A DNA stretch of 64,000 nucleotides from NCBI GenBank assembly GCA_031428275.1, contig JANPPC010000013.1:1-64000 (forward strand), written 5' to 3'. Positions 18,594-27,965 of this stretch are shown here, piece after piece; within the stretch, counting starts at the first letter, position 1; each line of letters opens with the position of its first letter. The notes beneath the pieces are model-generated. The model saw only the letters and a list, made by a program, of their open reading frames with translations, was not told where the DNA came from and searched no databases. The position numbers and the translations under genes are program-made. Source of the DNA: Pseudobdellovibrio sp031428275 (GTDB taxonomy: Bacteria > Bdellovibrionota > Bdellovibrionia > Bdellovibrionales > Bdellovibrionaceae).

Positions 18594-19895
18594 ATGAAAG
18601 TCCTCGTCATTGGTTCTGGTGGTCGCGAGCACGCGCTATGTAAAGCATTGTCTGAGTCGAAATCGGTTAAGAAAGTTTTCGTCAGCCCGGGTAATGCCGG
18701 AATGCAAGAATACGCGAAAGTGATGGCGCTTAACATCAAAGATCACAAAAAAGTTGTCGAATTCTGCCTTGTAAACTCGATCAGCTACGTTTTCATCGGT
18801 GGAGAAGAACCATTAGTTGACGGATTGTCAGATTCTTTGCGGGTTGAAAAAATTCGCGTGGTCGGACCATCAAAACAAGCCGCGCAATTAGAGGGATCAA
18901 AAATATTCGCCAAAAAATTTATGAATAAGGCATCGGTCACGACCGCGCAAGCCGACGTAGTTAATTCTGTGCAAAGCACAATGATGGCGGCCGAAGCTCA
19001 CAAACCGCCTTACATTTTAAAAGCCGACGGACTTGCGGGTGGTAAAGGCGTTTTCATCTGCAAGACAATTGAAGAACTTCGCTTAGCGGCCGAAAATCTA
19101 TTCGAAAAGAAAATTTTAGGAGATGCCGGCAAACGCGCCTTACTTGAAAAAAATCTTCCGGGTCATGAACTAAGCATTTTAGTATTCACGAACGGCGTCA
19201 CGTACCAGGTTTTACCTCTTGCGCAAGATCACAAGCGCTTAGGTGATGGCGACCAAGGGCCAAACACCGGCGGCATGGGCACCGTAGCACCGATGAAGAT
19301 TTCGAACAGCCTACAGCAAAAAATCGTTAGAAAAATTGTTGAACCTTCAATTAACCAAATGCAAATCGAAAAAATGTTATTTCGCGGAATTTTATTTATC
19401 GGCGTGATGGTGGTTGATAACGAACCTTACGCACTTGAGTATAACGTTCGTTTTGGCGATCCTGAAACTCAAGTATTGCTACCGCTTATTCGCGGAGACA
19501 TCGGCAAAATATTTTTTCAATTAGCAAGCGGCTTCGTCGAAGAGCTGCATTTCTTCGACAAATCCGTTTGTTGCATCGTTAACGCGGCCCCAGGTTACCC
19601 CGATAGCCCCGCGAAAGGGGTACCGGTCACGGTGCCTGCTAACGAATTAGTTACGGCAAAGCCTCACGAAAAAGCATTCGGCACCGGAGCCTACGTCTTA
19701 CACGCGGGCACGATGAAAAATCACGAAGGTAAATTGGTCTCTAGCGGTGGGCGGGTTTTAAACGTTGTGGCGGTGGCTGATTCTATCGAAGAAGCGAAGT
19801 CGAAAGCTTACGCGCTGAATGATAAGGTTCAATTCGAAGGCCGACAGTTTAGAAAAGACATTGGTTCGTATCAATTTAAACAAAGCGATTCTTAG
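18594..19895 (+). CDS. purD: Phosphoribosylamine-glycine ligase
   Basis: 433 aa, full length. It starts with the GARS N-domain MKVLVIGSGGREHALC. ATP-grasp motifs follow: ILKADGLAGGKGVF near 140, DHKRLGDGDQGPNTGGMG near 215, and YNVRFGDPETQVLLP near 285. It ligates glycine to 5-phosphoribosylamine in the second step of purine synthesis. AGGTGA lies just before the ATG. It is a single gene rather than part of a pur operon here. Confidence 0.97.
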   Translation: MKVLVIGSGGREHALCKALSESKSVKKVFVSPGNAGMQEYAKVMALNIKDHKKVVEFCLVNSISYVFIGGEEPLVDGLSDSLRVEKIRVVGPSKQAAQLEGSKIFAKKFMNKASVTTAQADVVNSVQSTMMAAEAHKPPYILKADGLAGGKGVFICKTIEELRLAAENLFEKKILGDAGKRALLEKNLPGHELSILVFTNGVTYQVLPLAQDHKRLGDGDQGPNTGGMGTVAPMKISNSLQQKIVRKIVEPSINQMQIEKMLFRGILFIGVMVVDNEPYALEYNVRFGDPETQVLLPLIRGDIGKIFFQLASGFVEELHFFDKSVCCIVNAAPGYPDSPAKGVPVTVPANELVTAKPHEKAFGTGAYVLHAGTMKNHEGKLVSSGGRVLNVVAVADSIEEAKSKAYALNDKVQFEGRQFRKDIGSYQFKQSDS

Positions 19896-19920
19896 TTTTA
19901 TCTAAATAGCTTTTTTTGAT

Positions 19921-20475
19921 TTACCAGTTCCAACGAAATGATACTTGAGATTTATTTTCTTGCGCTGCAAACGAATGTGATACGACTAAATCTTTATTCG
20001 CCGCGATACTTTCAAGTACTTCGGCTTCGGTGTTTGCCGAACGCGCGTCGTAGTTAATTGCGGCGCGAACCCAGCCACGGTATTCAAGCTTAGCTAAGGC
20101 CTGCATCGCCAGCACTTTAACACTTAGTTTATGATCTACTTTAGAGTTTGCCATGCGGCCAAAATCGACTTCGGCTTTCATATTTTTTTCAACTTTTTCA
20201 GCGGCTCGACCAACCGATGTTTGACGAATCGGTGACTTATCCCACCAAACCGAAAAGCTGTTATCCATAATTTTAGAAATAACCGACCCGCTTGACTCAT
20301 CTGGCTTTACTGATTTAGGTAAAAGTTTATTGCTGGTTTCAGCCGAGATTAAAGGTTCAGAAACATCGACTGGCATAACCATACGAGTGGTCGTTTTTAC
20401 GTTTACCTTGGCTTCACTTGTAACGGCGAAAGCAATCGTCAAAAATATAATAAGTAGGCTGGCTAGTAAGTTCAT
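19921..20475 (-). CDS. Secreted protein of unknown function
   Basis: 184 aa with an N-terminal signal peptide (MNLLASLLIIFLTIAFAVTSEA). The mature part has no motif I recognise. It has a mixed charged/hydrophobic region (SVWWDKSPIRQTSVGRAAEK) and ends in alternating strands with terminal FRWNW, as in small periplasmic or outer-membrane proteins. It is convergent with purD, with 25 bp between the stops. No function is proposed. Confidence 0.65.
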   Translation of the reverse strand: MNLLASLLIIFLTIAFAVTSEAKVNVKTTTRMVMPVDVSEPLISAETSNKLLPKSVKPDESSGSVISKIMDNSFSVWWDKSPIRQTSVGRAAEKVEKNMKAEVDFGRMANSKVDHKLSVKVLAMQALAKLEYRGWVRAAINYDARSANTEAEVLESIAANKDLVVSHSFAAQENKSQVSFRWNW

Positions 20476-20586
20476 ACAGTATGACTATTCAACGATTGAG
20501 CCAACTTCCCCCTCGTAAATTAGCCGACGATGCCGCGAATTGAGACGAAGACAAATCACGCCAGCCAGCTGCGACTCTGACCGCTT

Positions 20587-21267
20587 TTAGCTCCAAAGTA
20601 AGCTCCAATCGGCAGACGACAATCCCCGCAGCCTTTTGATCGAATATCGAAGTTCCCCTAGGGCTTCTTTCTCATTCAGCTGAATGTAATCACGTACAAC
20701 CCGATAGGCTTTATATCCACGCACGACACGACTGAACGGCCGGTATTTCCAGAAATGAGCAGCAACCTTCCCGACCAAGTGCTCGGCGGTTTCCTCGGCG
20801 GTTTCCGTGGCGGGTCTGTCGGCGGTTCTCGTCTTCGTTCCGCGCTTTTTTGGGGTATCGGTCACCACCAACAACCCGGTTTTTTCGAAACACTGCGCGA
20901 TTTGACCAGCGACGACACGAAAAAAGTGGTGAAACAAACTGCGCCGTGAAGTTCGCACCAGCAAATGAATGTGATCATTCTGAATAGAAACTTGTTCGAT
21001 CTTAACAAAGAAATATTTCGCGTAATGCTGAATGATTTTATTCGACAAATTAAACGCGTGAGAAGTTCGCAAACTTTTCGATTTCAAGCGCGATTTGTTG
21101 ATTTTAAAAACGACGTGCAGTGGTTCACTGCATGAAAGGGCTCGCAACTTTCGACCTTTGCGTTTGTTTCGCAGAATTCCGCCGTGCGTGTAGTGATGTT
21201 TCCAATCTGTTTTAAAAAATGAAAACTGCTTATGAAATTTGTTTTTTTGTGCGTGACCGATACCCAT
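20587..21267 (-). CDS. IS200/RAYT-type (Y1 HUH) transposase
   Basis: 226 aa. It contains the HUH signature NDHIHLLVR with a strand-helix context (LHVVFKIN ... SLRTSHAFNLSNKII) like the Transposase_17/RAYT family. These enzymes nick single-stranded hairpins. The C-terminal motif FWKYRPFSRVVRGYKAYRVVRDYI is seen in a subgroup common in Bdellovibrio-like genomes. The helix following HUH (FRVVAGQIAQCFEKTG) lacks an obvious Tyr, so the nucleophile may be in the YKAYRVVRDY segment. There are no flanking inverted repeats of a classical insertion sequence, so it is probably a domesticated single-copy RAYT. A small palindrome lies 38 bp upstream. Confidence 0.8.
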   Translation of the reverse strand: MGIGHAQKNKFHKQFSFFKTDWKHHYTHGGILRNKRKGRKLRALSCSEPLHVVFKINKSRLKSKSLRTSHAFNLSNKIIQHYAKYFFVKIEQVSIQNDHIHLLVRTSRRSLFHHFFRVVAGQIAQCFEKTGLLVVTDTPKKRGTKTRTADRPATETAEETAEHLVGKVAAHFWKYRPFSRVVRGYKAYRVVRDYIQLNEKEALGELRYSIKRLRGLSSADWSLLWS

Positions 21268-21304
21268 GATTTTCTACAAAGCTGCAAAATGGGGCGGTGC
21301 TTTG

Positions 21305-21324
21305 AGCGAAGCTGAAGCTTCGCT
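21305..21324. repeat. REP-like hairpin beside the transposase
   Basis: AGCGAAGC (21305-21312) and GCTTCGCT (21317-21324) form a perfect 8-bp stem with a TGAA loop. It lies between the RAYT-type gene start and the M23 peptidase. REP hairpins are the usual substrate of RAYTs. Confidence 0.5.
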
Positions 21325-21366
21325 TGCAAGGTGCGTGGTCCGTCGACTGGATTTCGACTGGTTTAA

Positions 21367-22374
21367 CTACTCTTCGTCTAAAATGTAATTCATTGGGTTG
21401 ACCGGGATTCCGTTCACGCGCACTTCGTAGTGTAAGTGAGGGCCCGTTGAACGGCCCGTATTACCCGTGGCCGCGATAACGTCGAACTTCGAAACTTTTT
21501 GGCCGACTTGCACGTAGATTTGTGAATTGTGCGCGTAACGGGTTAGTACACCGTAACCATGATCAACCGAAACCAGCTTACCGTAGAACTCATCCCAACC
21601 CGCGAAACTAACGACACCGTCAGCGGGAGCACGCACCGGAGTACCAGGCGATACCGCAATATCAACTCCCGCGTGCAATTTTTGCTTTCCGTTAATTGGA
21701 TCGATACGATAACCGAAGCGTGAGCCGATCGGCCCGCGTGATGGCTTTATGTTAGGCGTTGATGCTAGTAAGCTTTGGCGATCCGATAAGATTTCCCATA
21801 GCTCAATGACGGATTGCTCTTTTAATGCCGACTCTTTAACCGCTTCGTTGATACGAATGACTAAAGTCGAATAATTTGCGACTGATTTTTCAGAAGCCAA
21901 TTCACCCTTCATCGTATTCACCGGATTTTCACCCACAACCAAAGGCTCTTGCTGAATAAAATCTTCCATCGACATGCGGTCGGGGGCCTGCTGCGACGGA
22001 GTTGGTTCTGGACCAATTTGCGCCGGAAAGCTTAAACGCTCAGAACGGTCTTTCATTTGCGTATCGGTAATTAATTTTAATTTATTAGTAATCATCCCGA
22101 CGCGCTCGAGCGCCGACTGCAAAGTGTCTAATTTTGTTTCAACAACCTGAAACTGTTTCTGCAAATTAATATTTTCGATTTTTAATTTTTTATTCTCGAT
22201 CGATTGCGCTAGTAATCCGAAATAATCAATTAAGCCGGCCAACAATGAAATCACAACCACGGCTAAAATAAACGCCGAAATTTTAAAGTAACTAACCGGC
22301 ATAACTATTTTTTTCGTCTGAGATTCATCATTCGTTACGAAGTAAAGAGTAATGGTTTTACGCGGTTGATTCAT
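21367..22374 (-). CDS. M23-family (LytM) peptidoglycan endopeptidase
   Basis: 335 aa. Cytoplasmic N-terminus, one membrane segment at about 27-50, then a coiled coil (about 55-110), and a C-terminal LytM domain (about 215-330). Zn ligands are present: HAGVD, and HLHYE near the end (GNTGRSTGPHLHYEVR). The catalytic set is complete, so it should cleave peptidoglycan cross-links in the periplasm, or activate an amidase if it acts like EnvC. It lies 38 bp downstream of the PP2C phosphatase on the same strand and is probably co-transcribed, suggesting phospho-signalling tied to wall remodelling. Confidence 0.9.
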   Translation of the reverse strand: MNQPRKTITLYFVTNDESQTKKIVMPVSYFKISAFILAVVVISLLAGLIDYFGLLAQSIENKKLKIENINLQKQFQVVETKLDTLQSALERVGMITNKLKLITDTQMKDRSERLSFPAQIGPEPTPSQQAPDRMSMEDFIQQEPLVVGENPVNTMKGELASEKSVANYSTLVIRINEAVKESALKEQSVIELWEILSDRQSLLASTPNIKPSRGPIGSRFGYRIDPINGKQKLHAGVDIAVSPGTPVRAPADGVVSFAGWDEFYGKLVSVDHGYGVLTRYAHNSQIYVQVGQKVSKFDVIAATGNTGRSTGPHLHYEVRVNGIPVNPMNYILDEE

Positions 22375-22412
22375 AGTTCGTTTTTAATTCCTGCTTGTTT
22401 AATCTAAAAACC

Positions 22413-23138
22413 CTACACGTCCTGAAAGTGAAGAACAAGAACCGTTACGTTATCATCTCCACCATGCGCTAATGCTTTCTCAATCATCAATGGTGCGATT
22501 TTTTCGGCCGCATGCTGATTGAACATCGAGCACATATCTTGGTCTGTAACCATTCCCGACAGGCCATCTGAGCAAAATAAAAAGATGTCGCCCGTCGAAA
22601 CTTCACGCTCGAGCACGTCCGGAAATACATCGCGCTCAAAGCCTACGCTGCGGGTTATTACATTTTTGCCGATTGTCTTTTTTGCTTGCTCTTCATTCAT
22701 CATTCCTAAGCGCACTTGTTCGTTAATTAAAGAGTGGTCTTCGGTGATCTGCCAAAGGTACGGCTTTCTGTAAAGATAGCAGCGACTGTCACCAACATTG
22801 GCGACAAATAATTTACTTTCACGCACGTAACCCATGACCATCGTCGTGCCCATACCGTTTAATCTTTGCTCTTGAGCCGCGCGATCAAAAATACGGTGAC
22901 TAGCTTCTTCATAAGCTTGGTAGATAACTTCTTTTGGTTTGAACTGCGTGGCCTTCGGATGGCCAACAACTTCGCGAACAGTTTCAACGGCTAATGCCGA
23001 AGCCACCTCGCCGCCAAAATGCCCGCCGACTCCATCGGCCACAATAAATAAACCAAGGCGGTCATCAACCATGAATGAGTCTTGGTTGCCTTCGCGTTTT
23101 AAGCCTTTATCGGTTAGACACCATGATTGAAATCTCAC
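22413..23138 (-). CDS. PP2C-family protein serine/threonine phosphatase
   Basis: 241 aa, the usual size of bacterial Stp/PrpC phosphatases. Motifs in order: GLKREGNQDS, VADGVGGHFGGEVAS, NGMGTTMVM, VANVGDSRCYLYR, ITEDHSL, FLFCSDGLSGMV and GGDDNVTVLVL, giving all metal-binding Asp residues. It dephosphorylates Ser/Thr phosphoproteins in the cytoplasm. No Hanks kinase is in the window. The gene leads a two-gene run with the M23 peptidase. Confidence 0.93.
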   Translation of the reverse strand: MRFQSWCLTDKGLKREGNQDSFMVDDRLGLFIVADGVGGHFGGEVASALAVETVREVVGHPKATQFKPKEVIYQAYEEASHRIFDRAAQEQRLNGMGTTMVMGYVRESKLFVANVGDSRCYLYRKPYLWQITEDHSLINEQVRLGMMNEEQAKKTIGKNVITRSVGFERDVFPDVLEREVSTGDIFLFCSDGLSGMVTDQDMCSMFNQHAAEKIAPLMIEKALAHGGDDNVTVLVLHFQDV

Positions 23139-23392
23139 AAAACCCCGTTCAATTATTCACCAAAGCCGTGAATAAAATCTTAATAATTATGCCCATAACA
23201 TCCCGAAAATTCTCAGATTGATCCATTGTCGCTGGACGACATCTCAGAGTCAAATATCAGTCGCACTGATACGTACTCGACCTCGGTCTAATTCTAGAAA
23301 ACTTTGCCACATCGGCTCACCGTTTACTTCATCTATTGGGTCGAAATTCCGATAGTCGAGTAGTAGCCATAGCCGCAGCCACTAAGGATTTT

Positions 23393-24259
23393 ATGAAAAA
23401 ACGTTTCGACTTTAAAAAATATATTTTATTATCGATTTTTCTTCACATCGCATTTGTATTGTCACTACAGGTGGTTAGCTACGTTGAACAAAAAAATAAA
23501 TCTGAAAAAATTGAGATCACGCTGCTTTCGCCGGACGAGCTGAATGCACTTGATCCTAATAATGCTAAGCAAATTGTTGAAACCGATTCTGCCCACGCGA
23601 ACAATCAAATTGATAAAGACGCCAAATACCAAAGTGAAAAAAACAACACCGTAGAAAAAGAAACGAAAGCTCGATTAGGCGAACAGTTTAAAAATTCTTT
23701 GAAGCAAGGCTCGGTAACTAAACAAGCACAAAAGGGCCAAAAGAAATCGGCAACTATGGTGATGTCGAACGCCTTTGATCCTTATGCGACAATGGTTAAG
23801 AAAGAAATGGCTCACGAAGCAAAAGAATTTGCCAAAGGCCAAACCGGAGCTACGGCCGGAGACACCTCAACAACAAACGATAACTTAACAGGCGTAACTG
23901 AAGATTTGATCACAAAATTAAATACTAAAGAATATAAATACTATGGTTACTATCACCGTATTAAAATTCAATTGAACCAGTGGTGGCAGCCAAAAGTTCG
24001 CGAAAAAGTTTCAAAAATGGTCAGCCAGGGCCGCCGCATCGCCGCGACCGATAACAAAGTAACCAAACTAGTCATCATTTTAAACGACGTCGGCACCCTA
24101 GTTAATGTGCAGGTTTTAGCTGAATCAGGGGTGCTTGACCTAGATGCAGCCGCGATTGAAGCTTTCCGTGCCGCTGCGCCCTTCCCGAATCCGCCAAAAG
24201 GCATCATCGAGCCCGACGGTAAGGTTCGCATTCGCTGGGACTTTGTCGTCGAGAGTTAA
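23393..24259 (+). CDS. TonB/TolA-like periplasm-spanning protein
   Basis: 288 aa from ATG 23393, chosen because AAGGA lies 5 bp upstream; the frame extends to 23336 but without support. An N-terminal membrane helix (about residues 11-31) follows basic residues. A polar Lys/Gln/Glu/Asn-rich linker (about 35-165) follows, then a C-terminal TonB-type domain (YYHRIKIQLNQWWQP ... VLDLDAAAIEAFRAAAPFPNPP). Such proteins transmit proton-motive energy from ExbBD/TolQR to the outer membrane; no exbBD genes are nearby. About 250 bp upstream holds no other gene. Confidence 0.85.
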   Translation: MKKRFDFKKYILLSIFLHIAFVLSLQVVSYVEQKNKSEKIEITLLSPDELNALDPNNAKQIVETDSAHANNQIDKDAKYQSEKNNTVEKETKARLGEQFKNSLKQGSVTKQAQKGQKKSATMVMSNAFDPYATMVKKEMAHEAKEFAKGQTGATAGDTSTTNDNLTGVTEDLITKLNTKEYKYYGYYHRIKIQLNQWWQPKVREKVSKMVSQGRRIAATDNKVTKLVIILNDVGTLVNVQVLAESGVLDLDAAAIEAFRAAAPFPNPPKGIIEPDGKVRIRWDFVVES

Positions 24260-24339
24260 TTATTGAATCTTGCCTCTTAAAAGCCTAGAGTTTTTACTCT
24301 TATTTCATTAAGAAACTAAGACCTAAAAAGGAGACACGC

Positions 24340-27153
24340 ATGTCTGCTAAAAGCACCTCTACGGCTTCTACGCCTGCAATGTCGCGCGATACTTTAGAAT
24401 CAATCGCTAAGCGCGCTCATTACCTTGCAACACAAATGATTTATCAAGCTAACCACCGCGCTGATAAAGAAAAAGGCGACCCTAAAATTGGTGGTCACGC
24501 CGGTGGTTCAGCCAGCGCTTTGCACATCATGGGTGCTTTGCACTTAGTCGTAAAAACGGGCTTTGATCACATTGCCAATAAGCCGCACGCTTCGCCCACT
24601 GATCACTCTTACAATTATTTATTAGATTTGTTTTTAAATCCTGATTTTACAAAATTATCGCAAGAACAAAAAGATATCGCGATGATGGGTTTACGTAAGT
24701 ACTCAAAAAATGGCGAACCTGTTTTTCAGTCTTACCATTCGGCCTACGATCCGGATCATCACAATTTTTTCCCGTCGGGCACGGTGGGTATTCCGCCCGT
24801 TAAAGCCGGCTACTTAGCTTTAGCTTATCGCTTTGCTCGTGAACATGGTTACGAAGTTCCAGACGCGCATTTCTGGGCTTTAACAGGAGATTCTGAATTT
24901 CGTGAAGGTTCAATGTACGAAGCCGTTCCTGATTTTGCCGATCGTGAAATCGGTAATTTAACTTGGATCGTCGATTACAATCGTCAGTCACTTGATGGCC
25001 CGCGTATCGTGAACGAAAAACAAATGAAATCAACCGATGCTGACCGTATTGAAAAAACAATGGCAGCCAATGGTTGGGAAGTGATTCAAGTTCGTCACGG
25101 ATCTTTACGCCAAAATTTATTCAGAAAATCAGGTGGCGAAGTTTTTAAAGATTTCTTAGAAAAAGAATTACAAGATTACGAACTTCAAGCCTTGTTGCTA
25201 GTTCAAGATATGAAAGCTCTGAAAAAAGGAATCGTCAAAGAACACCCGAACATGAAGAAGTTCATCGAAGTGGTATCTGACGAGGAACTTTACAATGCTT
25301 TCCGTGATTTTGGTGGCCACGATATCGTCGCACTTGCTGAAGCCATGCAAAAATCAAAACAATCGACTCGCAGACCGACCATCATCATTGCTCATACCCT
25401 AAAAGGTTGGGGATTAAAAATGGCGGCGGCAGCTGGTAATCACTCAGCTTTACCAAGTGAAGAAGAAGTTGAAGAGCTTCGCGCCAAACAAGGTATCAAA
25501 GGCGAAACACTATTCGCGGGTTTTGATCCGAAATCGACTGAAGGTAAATTTTTAAAAGACCGCGGCGATAAATTATTAAACGACATCAAAGCACAAAATA
25601 CTTTAAAACAAAAAAATCAAAAATTCTTTGTCGGCGAAATCGAAAAAATCGGAGCGATACCTGAGAAATTAGACATCAATACAAAAATGGCTAGTTACCC
25701 ACATACACAATGGATGTTGGGTCAGTTGACGGCGAAGTTAACTCGTATCGCCAATGCTGATAACGCAAAATTAAATGATTTCGAACAAAAATGGAAAACT
25801 CCTGGCGAATTATTCATGACGATGGCGCCCGACGTAGGAACTTCGACAAATCTAAATCCCGCAATGGATGGTAAGATTTTCGGTGCCCCGGTCGTTGAAG
25901 ATCTTGAAACCGATCTTGGCGTGAAAGATACGAAACTTCCGGATTTAGTTCCGGGCGAAGATATGTCAGATCGCTTTCTACGTTTTGAAATCGCCGAAGG
26001 TAACGTTATGTCATGCGTCGGCGCATTCGGAAAAATGCGCGATATCACGGGCGTTCCGTTAATGCCATTGATGACGGTCTACGATTTCTTTATCAAACGT
26101 GCCCTTGATCAGTACTTTTACAATCTTTACTGGAAATCAAGTTTCATCTGCGTCGGTACGCCTTCGGGTGTAACGCTTTCTCCGGAAGGCGCGCAGCACG
26201 GATGGAAATCAGATTTCCAAATTCCGAATCAAATCACTTGGGAGCCTTTCTTCTGTATCGAAGTTGATTGGATCTTATCAGATACTTTCAAACGTCACAT
26301 CATGGACGACAATGCCGGACGCCAAGGCACCTTATTACGTTTAGTGACTCGCGGAGTTGAGCAAAAAGATTTAATGAAGTATTTAACGAAACAGTCTCGT
26401 TTTAAGCAAGACAGCAGCGTTAAACTTTCAAGAGCTGAATTTGCAGTTAGCGGCGGAACAAATGAAGAAGAGTTAGCAGCAAAAACTGACACTGAAATCT
26501 TAACGGTCATGAAGGAAGAAGTGCTAAAAGGTGCTTATCACTTGATTGATTATCGCGGATACGCTGGTTATGAACCAGGCGATAACGTTGTGAACATCTT
26601 AGCGATGGGCTCAATGGGTACTGAGGCCGTGAAAGCTTCTGATAAATTATTAGCCCGTGGCATTTACGCCAACGTAATCATGGTGACTTCACCTGATTTA
26701 CTTTGTGGCATTCAAGCACACGAAAATGATTACGATTATTTACGTAATGGCTTAGGCATCAATTCAAACATTTACTTAAATCAAACGGGCGACGTCGGTT
26801 CAGCCGATCTAGTTACAGTGTCTGGTCGCCGAATTCCGGTGGTTAGCGTTCACGACGGCGAGCCCGGTATTTTAGATAACTTAGGTTCGATTATTGGCGT
26901 GCGCCAAGAATCTTGTGCCGTACGTAAACACTCGAAGTGTGGTCGTCCGAGCGAAATTTACCACTTTCACGCCATTGATGACGAAGCCGTTATCGAAGCG
27001 TGCGGTAAAGCCTTATCTGAAACAGCTTTAGAGAAAGTCATTGTTTCTAAAAAATCGCTTGAAGAAGTATCACAAGCTGAAACACAGACGGCTCAAACAA
27101 GCCCGCATTGGACTGAATTGTGGCCGACTAAAAATCAAAGCCATAAACACTAA
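24340..27153 (+). CDS. aceE: Homodimeric-type pyruvate dehydrogenase E1
   Basis: 937 aa. The sequence follows the AceE/transketolase-like E1 layout: HAGGSASALHIMGALH N-terminally, a TPP-binding region FWALTGDSEFREGSMYEA ... WIVDYNRQSLDGP near 190-230, IIAHTLKGWGLK near 350, and a C-terminal YEPGDNVVNILAMGSMG transketolase-C domain. It would decarboxylate pyruvate (or a related 2-oxo acid) and pass the acetyl group to an E2. It is somewhat longer than E. coli AceE (887 aa). GGAGA lies 8 nt before the ATG. No E2 or E3 gene is adjacent; the partners must be elsewhere. It is followed at 39 bp by an alpha/beta hydrolase. Confidence 0.82.
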   Translation: MSAKSTSTASTPAMSRDTLESIAKRAHYLATQMIYQANHRADKEKGDPKIGGHAGGSASALHIMGALHLVVKTGFDHIANKPHASPTDHSYNYLLDLFLNPDFTKLSQEQKDIAMMGLRKYSKNGEPVFQSYHSAYDPDHHNFFPSGTVGIPPVKAGYLALAYRFAREHGYEVPDAHFWALTGDSEFREGSMYEAVPDFADREIGNLTWIVDYNRQSLDGPRIVNEKQMKSTDADRIEKTMAANGWEVIQVRHGSLRQNLFRKSGGEVFKDFLEKELQDYELQALLLVQDMKALKKGIVKEHPNMKKFIEVVSDEELYNAFRDFGGHDIVALAEAMQKSKQSTRRPTIIIAHTLKGWGLKMAAAAGNHSALPSEEEVEELRAKQGIKGETLFAGFDPKSTEGKFLKDRGDKLLNDIKAQNTLKQKNQKFFVGEIEKIGAIPEKLDINTKMASYPHTQWMLGQLTAKLTRIANADNAKLNDFEQKWKTPGELFMTMAPDVGTSTNLNPAMDGKIFGAPVVEDLETDLGVKDTKLPDLVPGEDMSDRFLRFEIAEGNVMSCVGAFGKMRDITGVPLMPLMTVYDFFIKRALDQYFYNLYWKSSFICVGTPSGVTLSPEGAQHGWKSDFQIPNQITWEPFFCIEVDWILSDTFKRHIMDDNAGRQGTLLRLVTRGVEQKDLMKYLTKQSRFKQDSSVKLSRAEFAVSGGTNEEELAAKTDTEILTVMKEEVLKGAYHLIDYRGYAGYEPGDNVVNILAMGSMGTEAVKASDKLLARGIYANVIMVTSPDLLCGIQAHENDYDYLRNGLGINSNIYLNQTGDVGSADLVTVSGRRIPVVSVHDGEPGILDNLGSIIGVRQESCAVRKHSKCGRPSEIYHFHAIDDEAVIEACGKALSETALEKVIVSKKSLEEVSQAETQTAQTSPHWTELWPTKNQSHKH

Positions 27154-27191
27154 GGGCGGTAGCGCTCGAGTAATCTTAGGAAAGACATTTA

Positions 27192-27965
27192 ATGGCGAAA
27201 AAAGTGAATAGAAAAGAAATTCAAACTAGAAAGTTCTCTGACGACGGGGAACTTTTTTTAGCCCCGGGCGAAAAATCTCGCGCTTTGATTTTCTTTGTGC
27301 ACTTTTACCGAGGTCACAAAAAAGCTTTACGCCGACACATTCAATTTATGAACGATCTGGGTTACGATGCTTACGCGTTTAACCTGAAAGACGACGCCAG
27401 CCAACATTACGGCGTGCCTTATTCACATATTTCAAAAAAATTCGGTATGAAGCACGCCTTGGCTGATCAAATCGAAGAGCATCTTGATTTACTTTCTGAT
27501 TTTGAAACGAAAGTGATGTTCGCGTTTTCAAACGTTGCTGGCGCCGCCATCGAAGTAATGGGTCGCCGAGATGACCTAGATATCAAAGCATTAATTTGTG
27601 ATAGTGGGCCTACGGCCGATTTTGTTGATTCAGCTAATAAACTTTATAAGTATTCACGACCAATTAAGTTTGCCCCACTGCGGCTAGTAGCCGCACCCAT
27701 CTTTGCTTACGGATGGAGTACAGATTTACACAAAGATATCCCCAACGATTTACAAAAGCTACCCGATGGATTTCCCGTTTTAAGTATTCGTGGATGGAAA
27801 GATGCCTTAATAACGCCAGCCGGAATCGACAAAATTTTTGAGCCTTGCGCGAACTTAGTCTGGCAAAAATTAAGTCTTCCGCAAGCCGAACATCTTACGG
27901 GATTAAGAGATTTTCCGGATGAGTACAAACCTGCGGTCGAAGATTTTTTAAAGAATTCTATTTAA
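27192..27965 (+). CDS. Alpha/beta hydrolase-fold protein
   Basis: 257 aa. A canonical fold order is visible: ALIFFVHFYRGHKKA (oxyanion strand) near 33-47, a nucleophile elbow AFSNVAGAA near 113, Asp in RGWKDALI near 215, and His in AEHLTGLRDF near 240. The elbow reads F-x-S-x-x-G instead of the usual G-x-S-x-G. The substrate is unknown. It follows the E1 gene by 38 bp, probably in the same transcript. Its TAA overlaps the recQ stop on the other strand through TTAA. Confidence 0.65.
   Translation: MAKKVNRKEIQTRKFSDDGELFLAPGEKSRALIFFVHFYRGHKKALRRHIQFMNDLGYDAYAFNLKDDASQHYGVPYSHISKKFGMKHALADQIEEHLDLLSDFETKVMFAFSNVAGAAIEVMGRRDDLDIKALICDSGPTADFVDSANKLYKYSRPIKFAPLRLVAAPIFAYGWSTDLHKDIPNDLQKLPDGFPVLSIRGWKDALITPAGIDKIFEPCANLVWQKLSLPQAEHLTGLRDFPDEYKPAVEDFLKNSI

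Noticed and set aside
20755..20949. Gly-rich plus-strand frame opposite the transposase
   Set aside because: Its composition follows from the antisense of the repeated Thr/Ala/Glu codons in the transposase; no start signal.
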